Source: Saprospiraceae bacterium (lineage in GTDB: Bacteria; Bacteroidota; Bacteroidia; Chitinophagales; Saprospiraceae). From it: 64,000 nt of DNA. The stretch is from NCBI GenBank assembly GCA_020631235.1, contig JAHDHQ010000021.1, positions 1-64,000 of the forward strand, in the 5' to 3' direction. A model generated the notes under the pieces. The model did not search any database. It was not told the origin of the DNA and was given only the letters and a program-made list of their open reading frames with translations. Within the stretch, counting starts at the first letter, position 1; each line of letters starts with the position of its first letter. Positions 32,914 through 43,966 of the stretch are shown piece after piece. The translations under genes were made by a program, and so were the position numbers.

Positions 32914-35900
32914 ATGAAACGCAACATTTTTGTGAGCATATTTATTTATGCCTTATTATGTATCAGCTCAATAGGAAATGCTCAAATTGCCTGTAACCAA
33001 AGTCAAGTAAATATTACCTGTGGAGGTAATAATAATGGTGCAGCAAACGTGGAACCTACTGGAGGTGTAGCACCATATGATTATAGTTGGAGTCATAATG
33101 CAGGATTAAATGCTCCGATGGCTTTCCCTATTAGTGCAGGAAATTACACGGTGACTATCACAGATAGTGCTGGATCAAGTACAACATGTGATTTTGTTTT
33201 GGAAGCACCAGATTTGATAGAGATAAACAACATTGAAGAAACTAATCCTAGTTGTGGACTGGATAATGGTATTTTAGAAATATTTGCAACACCTAAAGAC
33301 TCTGATCCTAATAGTACAAACTTGATGTATAGCATTGATGGTGGACAAACATTCCAAGAGAGTAATTTATTTACAGGTTTGCCAGCAGCTGATTACTTAG
33401 TCATTGTCTTAGACGGTGATTTTTGTTTTGCTTCAGAAAGCCCACAATTAGTCGGTACGCCTCCTTTAGAATTTGTCATCGTACCAGAGTGTGACATTGC
33501 AGGTGGTAATATAAACGTGGACTTAACGGTAACTGGTGGTACACCCGATTACGATTATAACTGGGAAGGTCCTGGAGGAACATATATTACGCGTAACTTA
33601 GTAAATGTACCACAAGGAACGTATAACTTAACAGTTACCGATCGAGTAGGTTGCGAAAATTATGGTTCTGTGAGTTTATCCAACTGTTGCTCAGGCATGA
33701 GTTTTTGTGCTGCAGATGTGAGCCATTCTGGTTGTGCAGGCGAGAATACAGGTTCGATTGTTATGGATCCTTCAGGAGGCTTATCACCTTATGAATATAC
33801 TTGGTCTCATGATAGTTCATTAATGGGGAACACAGCGAATAACCTAGGAGCTGGTCTCTATATGGTGACTATAGTGGATGCTAATGGATGTGAATCTATT
33901 TGTGATTATACCATAACAGAAACTGGAGCAGATATCATAGAAAATATAATTATAAATAACGCTTCTTGTGGATTAGCAGATGGCTCGATAGAAATTATTG
34001 CTTCTTCCCCAGGTACAGGTTCTGGTACTTGTGATTTGCAGTACAGTTTTGATGGAGGACTAAGTTTTGGAGATGATAATACATTAAACACACTGACTTC
34101 AGGCAATTATGACTTAGTGGTGAGTTGTGGACAATGTAGCGAAAGTGCTACTGTGCTTGTAGGTAGTACTTCTGGTGTCCACATTATGAGTATAAATCCT
34201 TATTGCATAATGGATGGTTCGATCAGCATAGATGTAAACATAACTATGGGAACTCCACCTTTTTCTTTTAGCTGGTTAGGGCCCGATGGTTTTAGCTCGT
34301 CGGAAGAAGACCTTATGGGTGTGCCTCCAGGTGAGTATTTTTTAAACGTTCAAGATGCAAATGGTTGTGAGGCAAGTGCTTCTACAAGTTTGTATACTCC
34401 AAGTATCGATGATGTAGAAGTAGAAGGTTTTACTTGTGCAGGAAATGATGGTGAAATTAATATCATAGCTGATTATCCTTCTACAGGTTCTGGATCATGT
34501 GATTTAGCCTACAGTATTAATGGAGGAGCTGATTACCAAGCCAGTCCAACATTCAAAAACCTAAACCCAGGGACTTTCAACATATCCGTCAGAGGATGTG
34601 AAAATTGTGTCGCGGAAACTGAAATCACTGTTGATTATCCATATTGTGTGGGATCAGTAGGTGACTTTGTATGGAATGATGTGGATGGTGATGGAATTCA
34701 AGACCCAGGAGAGATGGGTATACCTAATGTGCGTGTGGAACTCCGAGATTGTTTTGGAGTATTGATTGCAGTGCGTTATACAGATGGTTCAGGATTTTAC
34801 GAATTTGAAACCGTAAATGCTGGAGAGTATTATGTGCAGTTTTATTTCGATAGCGATTATTTGGTGTCTGAAGCAAATCAAGGAGGAAATGACAACTTAG
34901 ATAGTGATGTTGGCGATTTTAATGGACCTAACACAACACAAAAATTCAATGTTCAAGCAGATGAAAATGTAGACAATGTTGACTTAGGTTTATATAACTG
35001 TGTAAAGATTGGCGAAAGTGTTTGGTTTGATACCAATGGAAATGATATTCAAGATGATAATGAAAATGGAATAAATGGCTTAAAGGTATTGTTATACAGA
35101 TGGATCGATGGTGACGCTATTCTTTGGGATTATACCTATACTAGCCATAAACCAGGTACGGCCTCAGATGATGGTTACTACCAATTCTGTGTGCCTCCAG
35201 GTAATTATTATATCAATTTTGATATGACGATCCCATCATTAGTTCGAGTAGTGCCTCATGTTGGTTCAGAGGCAACAGATAGTGACATTGATGGATCTAA
35301 CGGACAAGGAACTACTGGAACTTTTTCAGTGACGGCAGGTAATGATCGATTAGATATTGGTGCTGGTTATTATGGACAAGCAACTCTAGGTGATCGAGTT
35401 TGGGTTGATCAGAATAATGATGGTATCCGGGATCTAAACGAACCAAGAATGGGAGGCGTGAAAGTACAAGCATTTAATGTAAACTCACAACGATTAATTC
35501 GTACGACTTTTACCAATGCAAACGGTGAATATGTTATTGATGATTTGGCTAAGGACAATTATTACATCAAAGTAACACCACCTTCAGGATACACATTTAC
35601 TTCTGCTAATGTCGGTGATGAAGAAACAGATAGCGACATTGACCACTCTAATGGAGCAAACACTACAAAAATCATTTCTACGGAGCCGGGCGAACATTTA
35701 CCTAATATTGATGCTGGTTTGCGATTTACTGTGTTACCATTAGCTTTAAGTCACTTTAATGGAGAACATGTAGATGGAGTAAATAAAATTTCTTGGTCCA
35801 TTTTGGACGAATCCAATTTGTCTAACTATCAGTTGCTGAGAATGGACGAATGGTCTGGTACCTTTGAAATCATCGCCGAAATGAACGCGAATCAAGTTAC

Positions 35901-36288
35901 TAATTACAGCTACAATGATGACGAAATAGAAGCTAATGCAGGATATTATTACCAATTAAATGCCCTCGATAACAATCAGGAATCTACATTGAGTGAGATT
36001 ATTTATGTAAAAACTCCGAGTCTCGAAAATGTTGAAAATGATTTAATTTTTACCATGTATCCTAATCCAGCGTCCTCATACGTAATCTTAAATGTGGACA
36101 CTGAAACCATAGAAGGCGCTTATGAAGTTTCACTATCGAATGCTGCTGGTAAGCAAATGGCTATTCAAAGCATTTCGACAGGAAACCAAGTACACATCGA
36201 TTTAGCCCATCTGATACCTGGAGTGTATCAAATGACCCTGACATCAGGGACAAAAACAGGGACTAAAAAATTAATTCACATTAAGTAA
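32914..36288 (+). CDS. Surface protein with SprB and SdrD repeats and T9SS type A tail
   Basis: A 1124-residue surface protein. After the signal peptide (about 1-23), residues about 25-580 are SprB-like repeats, each with a Cys-rich start, a GGxxPYxYxWS segment and a DxxGC end. Three SdrD B-like domains follow, starting near 582 (VGDFVWNDVDGDGIQD), 698 (IGESVWFDTNGND) and 824 (LGDRVWVDQNNDGIRD), each with a calcium-type D/N-rich loop. A linker leads to the type A sorting domain from about 1047 (YPNPASSYV to KKLIHIK). Similar proteins act in adhesion and gliding on surfaces; the ligand is unknown. Strong promoter and terminator signals flank it. Confidence 0.9.
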   Translation: MKRNIFVSIFIYALLCISSIGNAQIACNQSQVNITCGGNNNGAANVEPTGGVAPYDYSWSHNAGLNAPMAFPISAGNYTVTITDSAGSSTTCDFVLEAPDLIEINNIEETNPSCGLDNGILEIFATPKDSDPNSTNLMYSIDGGQTFQESNLFTGLPAADYLVIVLDGDFCFASESPQLVGTPPLEFVIVPECDIAGGNINVDLTVTGGTPDYDYNWEGPGGTYITRNLVNVPQGTYNLTVTDRVGCENYGSVSLSNCCSGMSFCAADVSHSGCAGENTGSIVMDPSGGLSPYEYTWSHDSSLMGNTANNLGAGLYMVTIVDANGCESICDYTITETGADIIENIIINNASCGLADGSIEIIASSPGTGSGTCDLQYSFDGGLSFGDDNTLNTLTSGNYDLVVSCGQCSESATVLVGSTSGVHIMSINPYCIMDGSISIDVNITMGTPPFSFSWLGPDGFSSSEEDLMGVPPGEYFLNVQDANGCEASASTSLYTPSIDDVEVEGFTCAGNDGEINIIADYPSTGSGSCDLAYSINGGADYQASPTFKNLNPGTFNISVRGCENCVAETEITVDYPYCVGSVGDFVWNDVDGDGIQDPGEMGIPNVRVELRDCFGVLIAVRYTDGSGFYEFETVNAGEYYVQFYFDSDYLVSEANQGGNDNLDSDVGDFNGPNTTQKFNVQADENVDNVDLGLYNCVKIGESVWFDTNGNDIQDDNENGINGLKVLLYRWIDGDAILWDYTYTSHKPGTASDDGYYQFCVPPGNYYINFDMTIPSLVRVVPHVGSEATDSDIDGSNGQGTTGTFSVTAGNDRLDIGAGYYGQATLGDRVWVDQNNDGIRDLNEPRMGGVKVQAFNVNSQRLIRTTFTNANGEYVIDDLAKDNYYIKVTPPSGYTFTSANVGDEETDSDIDHSNGANTTKIISTEPGEHLPNIDAGLRFTVLPLALSHFNGEHVDGVNKISWSILDESNLSNYQLLRMDEWSGTFEIIAEMNANQVTNYSYNDDEIEANAGYYYQLNALDNNQESTLSEIIYVKTPSLENVENDLIFTMYPNPASSYVILNVDTETIEGAYEVSLSNAAGKQMAIQSISTGNQVHIDLAHLIPGVYQMTLTSGTKTGTKKLIHIK

Positions 36289-36310
36289 ATATACTTAGAA
36301 ACATAAATGA

Positions 36311-36338
36311 GCCACTCAAATGTTGAGTGGCTTTTTTT
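36311..36338 (+). terminator. Intrinsic terminator of the SprB/SdrD gene
   Basis: GCCACTCAA pairs with TTGAGTGGC over a 3-base loop and is followed by seven T. Confidence 0.9.
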
Positions 36339-36375
36339 GTAATATATTAAATCTCTACACGTTTTAGTTTGAGCC

Positions 36376-37782
36376 ATGAAATTTCGAGTATCCTTTAAGT
36401 TTTTATTTTGTTCAATGTTGGTTCTCTTATTGAGTGCTTGTAATCGTAAATATCAAGCATTGCCATCACTAAATGATTTGCCTCTTATGAAAATGGAAAA
36501 CCAAGCTCGCTCTAATATCTTTATCGAAGGTTCTATTAATCGAGCAAATTTGACCCGATTTGTTAATGAGGCCATCGATGACTTTCTGAAGAAGCAAAGT
36601 GCCATAAAAGTGGAAGGTTTTGATGTGTCATTAAGCAGGTATGATGAAGTGAATGTAGGGCTAACCGGAAAAACAATCACCAGTAAACTCCCCTTTAACT
36701 TGACCATCTCTAAGGATATAGTTATAGGTAAAATCACGGCTAAAGGAGCTATTCAACTATTTCTTAGTTCAGAAATAAACATTGATGATTATTGGAATTT
36801 AGAAACAAAGACAAAGGTATTAGAATACGAGTGGCTTGAGCCATTAAAATTAATATCAGGTTTTGGTATTTCTTTGGAGTCCATGGCTGACAATGTCTTG
36901 TCATCAAGTATAGAAAAAATTACGACAGAGATAGATCGACAAATTAAAGCCAATGTTTCCTTACCCGATCTAATTCGTGCGAATATTAAACATATTGAAG
37001 GTCCTTTTGTTCTTCCAGGTGTTACCAATGAGCAACTTAGTATTGCTTGGTCAGGCTTTACAGTAGAACCCATAAGCAACTCGTTAGGCAATATAGATTT
37101 TAGCATTGGCGCAGATGCATCACTCGCCTTAGATAATAGACTTGAAAAATCCAGTATGCATCCGATACCTGCAATGAAATGGCACACAAGCAATGAGATC
37201 AAGCATACGTTGGTGTGTTTGCCTTTGTCAATGTCAGTAGATAGTTTAAACTTATTAGTCAGTAAGGAGTTAGTGGGCAAAGAACTTAAACAAGCGGATA
37301 GAACTATTAAGATCGAACAAGTTGATATTGCCGAATCAGCATCTATTTTATCCTTAAAAGCATTGCTTTCTGGCGATTATGATGGGACATTGGATGTTAA
37401 ATGCAGGCCTATTTACAATGCTGAAGCAAACAAATTTTTACTCAATGAGTTAGATCTTCAATTTAAGTCTCCCAATAAATTAAAACAAATAGGTTTAAAC
37501 TTATTTAAAGGAAGAATAAAGCGAGAAATTGAAGAAAGCGTTTTATTGGAGTTGGAAAACATTAGACAAATGATCAAACCGTCTATTGACCAAGAATTAG
37601 ATCGCTTGTTACAGCAAAATGGTATAAAAATCAAGCTTGATTTAGATAAAATTCAGTTGGCTAATTTTGACATAAAAAACCAAGCAGTCAATGCTTTGAT
37701 TTTGGTAGAAGGAGGTTTAAAAGTCCACATCGATGATTTATCTAAACTCCTCAGTCCTCCATCAAAATCGAAGGCGAACTAA
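36376..37782 (+). CDS. DUF4403-family lipoprotein
   Basis: A 468-residue lipoprotein (LLLLSACNRKYQ) matching the DUF4403 pattern: early FIEGSINRANL, a long alternation of short beta strands and helices, and the dWnLeTkTk-like segment near 140. Members resemble lipid-binding tubular (SMP/BPI-like) proteins in shape, but no function is established. It starts 37 bases after the preceding terminator and is separately transcribed. Confidence 0.65.
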   Translation: MKFRVSFKFLFCSMLVLLLSACNRKYQALPSLNDLPLMKMENQARSNIFIEGSINRANLTRFVNEAIDDFLKKQSAIKVEGFDVSLSRYDEVNVGLTGKTITSKLPFNLTISKDIVIGKITAKGAIQLFLSSEINIDDYWNLETKTKVLEYEWLEPLKLISGFGISLESMADNVLSSSIEKITTEIDRQIKANVSLPDLIRANIKHIEGPFVLPGVTNEQLSIAWSGFTVEPISNSLGNIDFSIGADASLALDNRLEKSSMHPIPAMKWHTSNEIKHTLVCLPLSMSVDSLNLLVSKELVGKELKQADRTIKIEQVDIAESASILSLKALLSGDYDGTLDVKCRPIYNAEANKFLLNELDLQFKSPNKLKQIGLNLFKGRIKREIEESVLLELENIRQMIKPSIDQELDRLLQQNGIKIKLDLDKIQLANFDIKNQAVNALILVEGGLKVHIDDLSKLLSPPSKSKAN

Positions 37783-37883
37783 GTTTTTCAATGTTTTAGC
37801 TAGTCACACCATTCTAAAAAACTATTTTTGCGGTCTTACTGCAGTGTTTTTGGCAGAATTTTAAGATCAAAAATAGATAGATC

Positions 37884-39353
37884 ATGTTCAAATATTTTCT
37901 AGGGCAAAGTCCCAAATGGTTTAAGCTCACCATGATAGGGTTTTTAATATTCAATGTATTTTCTTATTTCATTTTAGGTCCGATGATTACATCGTGGCTA
38001 TTTATACTTGAATTTATCTTTACCTTGGCGATGGCTTTAAAGTGCTACCCTTTGCAATCTGGTGGTCTTTTAGCCATACAAGTATTGATACTTAACTTGA
38101 CTTCTCCCGAACATGCATATCACGAAATAGAAGCCAATCTTGAAGTTATCTTGCTATTGGTATTTATGGTAGCAGGTATCTATTTTATGAAGCCTTTGCT
38201 CATGTTTATATTCAGCAAAGTATTTACAAAAATAAGATCGAAATTAGCCATTTCATTATTGTTTGTGTTTTTATCAGCTGTTCTTTCTGCCTTTCTTGAT
38301 GCATTAACGGTAACAGCTGTTTTAATTAGTGTGGCGGTAGGATTTTATGGGGTTTACCACAAAATTCACTCCGGGTCAAAAGACTATGATGGTAGTGGGA
38401 CAAAAGATAAAAAAGAGTTAAGTGGTGAAACTTTAGAGCAATTTAGAAGTTTCTTGAGAAGCTTGGTGATGCATGGAGTAGTAGGTACAGCACTAGGTGG
38501 TGTTTGCACCTTAGTAGGAGAGCCACAAAACTTGTTGATTGGTCAAAAAATGGGTTGGGATTTTATTGAGTTCTTTTTAAAGATGGCGCCAATAACTGTA
38601 CCTGTTTTATTCCTTGGATTATTGACTACGGTTATTCTGGAAGTTACAGGAACCTTTGGCTTTGGGGCTAAATTGCCCGAAGTGGCTAGGAATATCATCG
38701 AGAATTATACAAAGGAAGAAGATGCTAATCGATCTGAAAAAGAAAAGTATGGATTAATTGTGCAAGCAGTATCTGCGATTCTTTTAATTATAGGATTAGC
38801 CATGCACCTTGCGCCGGTAGGATTAATAGGTCTAGCTTTAATCATTATCCAAACCGCTTTTATGGGTATTACTGACGAGCATAGTCTTGGAAAAGCTTTT
38901 GAGGAGGCATTACCATTTACAGGATTGTTGGTTGTGTTTTTTGTCATAGTTGCGATGATTCATGAGCAGCATTTATTTTCGCCAATCATCGATTGGGCTT
39001 TAGCAAAAGATCCTTCACAACAGCCTATGATTTTTTACTTAGCGAATGGTATTCTTTCCATGATCAGTGATAATGTTTTTGTGGCTACTGTTTATATTGG
39101 TGAAGTGAAGTCCGTATTTGATGCTGGAGAGATTACTCGAGAACAATTTGAGAAATTAGCTATTGCCATAAATACAGGGACGAATTTGCCAAGTGTAGCA
39201 ACACCTAATGGACAAGCAGCGTTTTTATTCTTATTAACCTCAGCTTTAGCACCTTTAATCAATTTATCATACATGAAAATGGTTAAAATGGCTTTTCCTT
39301 ACACGATAGTATTAGGAACAGCAGGACTTATATTTTTAATTATGAATACCTAA
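37884..39353 (+). CDS. nhaB: Na+/H+ antiporter NhaB
   Basis: A 489-residue inner-membrane antiporter with about 11-12 hydrophobic segments. It has the NhaB landmarks: a conserved N-terminus ([14 protein letters not shown]), [39 protein letters not shown] and [18 protein letters not shown]. NhaB exports Na+ in exchange for protons, fitting a marine or saline life. It is followed by dusB on the same strand. Confidence 0.92.
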   Translation: MFKYFLGQSPKWFKLTMIGFLIFNVFSYFILGPMITSWLFILEFIFTLAMALKCYPLQSGGLLAIQVLILNLTSPEHAYHEIEANLEVILLLVFMVAGIYFMKPLLMFIFSKVFTKIRSKLAISLLFVFLSAVLSAFLDALTVTAVLISVAVGFYGVYHKIHSGSKDYDGSGTKDKKELSGETLEQFRSFLRSLVMHGVVGTALGGVCTLVGEPQNLLIGQKMGWDFIEFFLKMAPITVPVLFLGLLTTVILEVTGTFGFGAKLPEVARNIIENYTKEEDANRSEKEKYGLIVQAVSAILLIIGLAMHLAPVGLIGLALIIIQTAFMGITDEHSLGKAFEEALPFTGLLVVFFVIVAMIHEQHLFSPIIDWALAKDPSQQPMIFYLANGILSMISDNVFVATVYIGEVKSVFDAGEITREQFEKLAIAINTGTNLPSVATPNGQAAFLFLLTSALAPLINLSYMKMVKMAFPYTIVLGTAGLIFLIMNT

Positions 39354-39414
39354 TACAAACGACATTGGACAATCCATAAATCTTAATGGTTTAGATTGTT
39401 ATGCTTGTATAATT

Positions 39415-40410
39415 ATGGCTAAAATTGCGAATATAGACTTAGGAGATTTTCCTTTACTACTGGCACCCATGGAGGATGTAAGTGACCCGCCTTTTAGAGC
39501 TTTGTGTAAAAAGCAAGGTTGCGACATGATGTACACAGAATTTATTTCTGTGGAAGGACTGATAAGGGATGCCTACAAGAGCGTAGAGAAACTGGATATT
39601 TACGACGAAGAAAGACCCATAGGTATTCAGATATTTGGTGCTGAAATAGATTCGATGAGGAAAGCCGCAGAAATTGTAGAAGCTGCTCAACCTGAAGTCC
39701 TTGATATAAATTTTGGTTGCCCAGTAAAGAAAGTGGTGTGTAAAATGGCGGGTGCAGGTATACTTCAGGATATTCCAAGAATGGTAAAACTTACGGAAGA
39801 AATTGTTAAGTCCACCAATCTTCCTGTAACGGTAAAAACCAGACTTGGCTGGGACGACAACACTATTTTTATTGAGGATGTTGCGGAACGTTTACAGGAT
39901 GTAGGTATCCAAGCATTGAGCATTCACGGAAGAACCAGGAAGCAGATGTATAAAGGGCAAGCGGATTGGACGAAGATTGGAAAAATCAAAGAGAACCCAA
40001 GAATACATATTCCTATTTTCGGAAACGGAGATATCGACTCTCCACAGAAAGCGGTAGAGTATAAGAATAGATATGGTGTAGACGGAGTGATGATCGGTCG
40101 AGCTTCGATCGGGTACCCATGGGTATTTAGAGAGATTAAACATTATGTAGCCACTGGCGAAATTTTGGATCCACCTACACTGGATGAAAGGGTAGATATG
40201 GCAAAACAACATTTGACACATTCATTAGAATGGAAAAACGAACGATTAGGTGTTCTAGAGATGAGAAGACATTATACCAATTATTTTAGAGGTCTACCGA
40301 ATATAAAACACTTCAGGTCGAAATTAGTGACTTCGCTAGTTCCTGACGAAATTTTTGAAACATTAGAGTTAATTCGTACCACCTATCAGGGACATCCAAT
40401 GGCTTGCTAA
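39415..40410 (+). CDS. dusB: tRNA-dihydrouridine synthase B
   Basis: A 331-residue FMN-dependent TIM-barrel enzyme that reduces uridines in the tRNA D-loop. LLAPMEDVSDPPFR, the GCPVKKVV block with the catalytic Cys, TRLGWDD, HGRTRKQMYKG, NGDI and GVMIGRA mark a DusB-type enzyme. The gene is followed 4 bases later by cca, so both tRNA-maturation genes are likely co-transcribed. Confidence 0.93.
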   Translation: MAKIANIDLGDFPLLLAPMEDVSDPPFRALCKKQGCDMMYTEFISVEGLIRDAYKSVEKLDIYDEERPIGIQIFGAEIDSMRKAAEIVEAAQPEVLDINFGCPVKKVVCKMAGAGILQDIPRMVKLTEEIVKSTNLPVTVKTRLGWDDNTIFIEDVAERLQDVGIQALSIHGRTRKQMYKGQADWTKIGKIKENPRIHIPIFGNGDIDSPQKAVEYKNRYGVDGVMIGRASIGYPWVFREIKHYVATGEILDPPTLDERVDMAKQHLTHSLEWKNERLGVLEMRRHYTNYFRGLPNIKHFRSKLVTSLVPDEIFETLELIRTTYQGHPMAC

Positions 40411-40414
40411 ACTC

Positions 40415-41836
40415 ATGCAAACAATTAAGTATAGTCATAACGAACAATCTATAATAGATGCGCTTTGCCTTGCTGCAGAGAAGCTACAATTAGAAGCTTT
40501 TTTAGTGGGAGGCTTTGTAAGAGATAAATTATTAGCTAGGCCTACTAATGATATAGACGTGGTTTGTGTGGGCAATGGTATTGAGTTTGCCAAAGCCTTT
40601 AGCCAAACTTTGCATGGCCATCAGAATATTAATGTTTTTCCGAATTTTGGTACAGCTCAAGTAGTGTGCAAAGATTATGAAGTCGAGTTTGTCGGTGCAA
40701 GGAAAGAATCTTATCGTAGAGATTCCCGCAAACCCATTGTAGAAAATGGTACACTGGATGATGATCAAAAAAGAAGAGATTTTACTATAAACGCCTTAGC
40801 CATTAGCTTAAGCGGTGAAAATAAAGGACAGCTGGTAGATCCTTTTAACGGAGTCCAAGATCTGAAGCAAAAAAGGATAGTCACTCCTTTGACTCCAGAT
40901 AAAACCTTTTCTGACGACCCATTACGCATGCTAAGAGCTATCCGTTTTGCCAGTCAACTCCATTTTGAGATTGATGCTGAAACCTTACAGAGCATTCGTG
41001 CACAAAGAGCACGCATCGATATTATATCTGCCGAACGTATTATCTCAGAACTTACCAAAATAATGCAATCGAGTGTGCCTTCGATTGGCTTTAAATATTT
41101 ATATGATACGGGTTTATTGGCTATTATTTTACCTACCATCCATGCGCTTCATGGAGTAGAAGTTAGAAACGGCATTGGACATAAAGATAATTTCTATCAT
41201 ACTATAAAAGTACTCGACAATGTTGCAGAAATGAGCGATAATATATGGCTTAGATGGGCTGCATTGTTTCATGATGTGGGTAAACCAAAATCTAAACGTT
41301 TCGATGAAAAAATAGGTTGGACTTTTCATGGTCATGACATGATAGGAGCTAACATGGTTAAAAAAATCTTTAAACGGCTGAAGTTGCCATTAGATCATCG
41401 AATGCATTACGTGGCTAAAATGGTACGCTTGCACTTAAGACCTATTTCATTAACTAAGACAGATATAACGGATTCGGCTGTCCGTAGGATGATTTTTGAA
41501 AGTGGAGACGATATCGACGATTTAATGGTGCTCTGCCGTGCAGATATTACTTCGAAGAATGAATTTAAAGTCAAGCGATATCAAAAAAATTACGATATAT
41601 TATTAAAAAAGATCGAAGAAATCGAAGAGAAAGACCGATTGCGAAACTGGCAACCACCTATCTCTGGTGAGGAAATTATGCAATCGTTTAAGCTTAAACC
41701 TTCACGGATGGTGGGCACGATTAAGCTAGCGATAAGAGAAGCAATCCTCAATGGTGATATCCAAAATAATTATGAAGATGCAAGGCGTTTTATGATAAAA
41801 ACAGGCCAATTACATGGGCTAGAATACGTACAATAA
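40415..41836 (+). CDS. cca: CCA tRNA nucleotidyltransferase with HD domain
   Basis: A 473-residue class II nucleotidyltransferase that adds or repairs the CCA end of tRNA. The active site LVGGFVRDKLL with D-x-D (NDIDVV), RRDFTINALA and the DDPLRMLRAIRFA block lie in the first 190 residues. An HD phosphohydrolase domain follows (HTIKVLDN and FHDVGKP). It starts 4 bases after dusB and is followed by a weak terminator. Confidence 0.93.
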   Translation: MQTIKYSHNEQSIIDALCLAAEKLQLEAFLVGGFVRDKLLARPTNDIDVVCVGNGIEFAKAFSQTLHGHQNINVFPNFGTAQVVCKDYEVEFVGARKESYRRDSRKPIVENGTLDDDQKRRDFTINALAISLSGENKGQLVDPFNGVQDLKQKRIVTPLTPDKTFSDDPLRMLRAIRFASQLHFEIDAETLQSIRAQRARIDIISAERIISELTKIMQSSVPSIGFKYLYDTGLLAIILPTIHALHGVEVRNGIGHKDNFYHTIKVLDNVAEMSDNIWLRWAALFHDVGKPKSKRFDEKIGWTFHGHDMIGANMVKKIFKRLKLPLDHRMHYVAKMVRLHLRPISLTKTDITDSAVRRMIFESGDDIDDLMVLCRADITSKNEFKVKRYQKNYDILLKKIEEIEEKDRLRNWQPPISGEEIMQSFKLKPSRMVGTIKLAIREAILNGDIQNNYEDARRFMIKTGQLHGLEYVQ

Positions 41837-41837
41837 G

Positions 41838-41866
41838 CTATAGTTATACCTAATTATAGTTGTTTT
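41838..41866 (+). terminator. Probable terminator of the dusB-cca unit
   Basis: CTATAGTTA pairs with TAATTATAG (one G-T pair) over a 4-base loop, followed by TTGTTTT. It lies 2 bases after the cca stop. Confidence 0.5.
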
Positions 41867-42193
41867 CGTGAGTCGATATTATCCCTTTTAAATTGTATAA
41901 AATCTTACATATGTTAAAACATGGAATGTGTAAGTATATTTAAATCAGTTGCATAAAAATTTTTTATTTGATTATATTCAAATAAATCATTTTAAACATC
42001 CCATTCATAAAATTTCCATTGTATCATTTAATTTTGAAGCTTGAAGGCGGTTTCAGATTAAGTTTCAACCAAATCATCCCCAAAAAACTTATCGAAGGAT
42101 AAGTCTGGAGATAGCCGTCTTCATTTTCTTTGTCTCCAAATTTTTTCTCAGTCCATAAATGATTATTTTCAAGTTCACTATACATAAGTGCAC
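41867..42193. other. AT-rich leader region of the symporter gene
   Basis: No gene is seen. Near the symporter there are a small hairpin CTTATC-gaag-GATAAG (42088-42103) and a looser pair GGAGA (42107-42111) with TCTCC (42133-42137) followed by a T run. These could act as a leader attenuator, but the second stem is short and its loop long. No known riboswitch is recognised. Confidence 0.3.
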
Positions 42194-43954
42194 ATGCAAA
42201 TGCTATCGAGTCTTGATTGGGCTATAATCATTGGGTTTTTACTTTTTTCTTTAGGTATAGGTGTCTACTCTAGTCGTACATCGGGTACAAGTGCCAAAGA
42301 GTTCTTTCTTTCTGGCCAAAACATGCCATGGTGGATGCTGGGCATTTCCATGGTGGCGACAACTTTTTCAGCAGACACACCTAATTTAGTAACGGATATT
42401 GTACGCCAAAACGGTATTTCTGGCAACTGGGTTTGGTGGGCATTTTTGCTAACTGGAATGTTGACTGTTTTTATTTATGCTCGCTTGTGGCGACGATCAG
42501 GTGTATTAACGGATTTGGAGTTTTACGAACTGAGATATAGTGGGAAGGCGGCTTCTTTTTTACGGGGGTTTAGAGCATTCTATTTAGGTGTGGTTTTTAA
42601 TGTTTTGGTAATGGCAACGGTTTGCTTGGCTGCTATAAAAATTGGCGCTATAATGTTGGGTTTTACACCTTTGCAAACCATATTAATAGCCTCGATTGTG
42701 ACTGTGTTTTATTCTTCTTTAGGAGGCTTAAGAGGCATTATATTTACCGATATTTTTCAGTTTGCTTTAGCGATGATAGGAACAATAGGTGCAGCCTATT
42801 TTGTAGTCAACATGCCAGAAATAAATGGTTTGTCCAATTTGTTTGCCCACGAAGCTGTTTCAGGAAAGTTAAACATCGTTCCTAATATGGCTGAGGGAGA
42901 ATTGTGGTTAAGTTTACTTATAATCCCTTTGGCTGTCCAATGGTGGGCTTCTTATTATCCAGGTGCTGAACCTGGAGGAGGAGGCTACATAGCTCAGCGA
43001 ATGCTTGCTGCAAAAAATGAGGATCATGCGGTTGCTGCAACTTTCCTTTTTAATATTGCCCATTATGCATTGAGGCCTTGGCCATGGATTATAATAGCTT
43101 TAGCTTCGCTTATCTTATTTCCATCTATTACATCTATACAATCTGCATTTCCGCACGTTGATTCAAGTCTAATTAAAGATGATATTGCTTATCCCGCTAT
43201 GTTAACGTATTTGCCTAAAGGTCTGATTGGTATTGTATTAGCTTCACTTATTGCAGCCTTTATGTCTACCTTATCTACTCATTTAAATTGGGGCGCTTCT
43301 TATTTAACCCACGATTTATATAAGCGATTTATCAGACCAGAAGCTAATGAAAAGCAATTAGTCACTTTTGGTAGAATAAGTACTGGTATCCTTATGGCTT
43401 TAGCCATGATTGTAGCTCTGTTTTTAGAAAATGCCAAAGCCGCTTTTGACATAGTAGTGTTAGTCGGGGCGGGTACTGGTTTAATCTTTATTTTGCGATG
43501 GTTTTGGTGGCGTATTAATGCTTACAGTGAGATTTCAGCCATGATATCATCTTTTGTGGTGGCAGTTTTACTTTTAGAATATTTTGAAGCCTTTGCTGCC
43601 TGGCATTTGATTATTAATGTAGTTCTGACATCTGTAGTTTGGCTTGTGGTCACTTATTTGACAAGACCTACTGTGGAAACCGTTTTGGTACATTTTTACC
43701 AAAAGATTAAACCGGATCGTTTAGGTTGGAAGCCTATTGCTGATAAAAGCTCAATGCCTGAGAAGGCTAGGGGAGGCCGCAGTATTCGCTTAGGGATTAT
43801 GTGTATGATTTTGGGCAGTATCCTAGTTTATTCAGCTTTATTTTTTATGGGTTATTTACTGATGGCACAATGGTTTTATTTCGTCTTGTTTGTTGTCGTC
43901 TTTTTAATATCTGCTTTTTTACTTAAACGCACTTGGTCGGCATTGAATCGTTAA
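42194..43954 (+). CDS. Sodium:solute symporter family transporter
   Basis: A 586-residue membrane transporter of the SSS family (about 13-14 hydrophobic segments) that couples Na+ to solute uptake. Typical blocks are FFLSGQNMPWWMLGISMVATTFSADTP, a GGLRGIIFTDIFQF segment and SLIAAFMSTLSTHLNWGASYLTHDLY. The solute is not readable; relatives carry sugars, amino acids or organic acids. ATG at 42194 is preferred to a GTG at 42188. It is followed 12 bases later by the membrane HExxH gene. Confidence 0.85.
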   Translation: MQMLSSLDWAIIIGFLLFSLGIGVYSSRTSGTSAKEFFLSGQNMPWWMLGISMVATTFSADTPNLVTDIVRQNGISGNWVWWAFLLTGMLTVFIYARLWRRSGVLTDLEFYELRYSGKAASFLRGFRAFYLGVVFNVLVMATVCLAAIKIGAIMLGFTPLQTILIASIVTVFYSSLGGLRGIIFTDIFQFALAMIGTIGAAYFVVNMPEINGLSNLFAHEAVSGKLNIVPNMAEGELWLSLLIIPLAVQWWASYYPGAEPGGGGYIAQRMLAAKNEDHAVAATFLFNIAHYALRPWPWIIIALASLILFPSITSIQSAFPHVDSSLIKDDIAYPAMLTYLPKGLIGIVLASLIAAFMSTLSTHLNWGASYLTHDLYKRFIRPEANEKQLVTFGRISTGILMALAMIVALFLENAKAAFDIVVLVGAGTGLIFILRWFWWRINAYSEISAMISSFVVAVLLLEYFEAFAAWHLIINVVLTSVVWLVVTYLTRPTVETVLVHFYQKIKPDRLGWKPIADKSSMPEKARGGRSIRLGIMCMILGSILVYSALFFMGYLLMAQWFYFVLFVVVFLISAFLLKRTWSALNR

Positions 43955-43966
43955 TTTTATTGTCCA

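Noticed and set aside
41867-42193. Riboswitch before the symporter
   Set aside because: Only short, weak hairpins are visible, and no known riboswitch core could be matched by eye.
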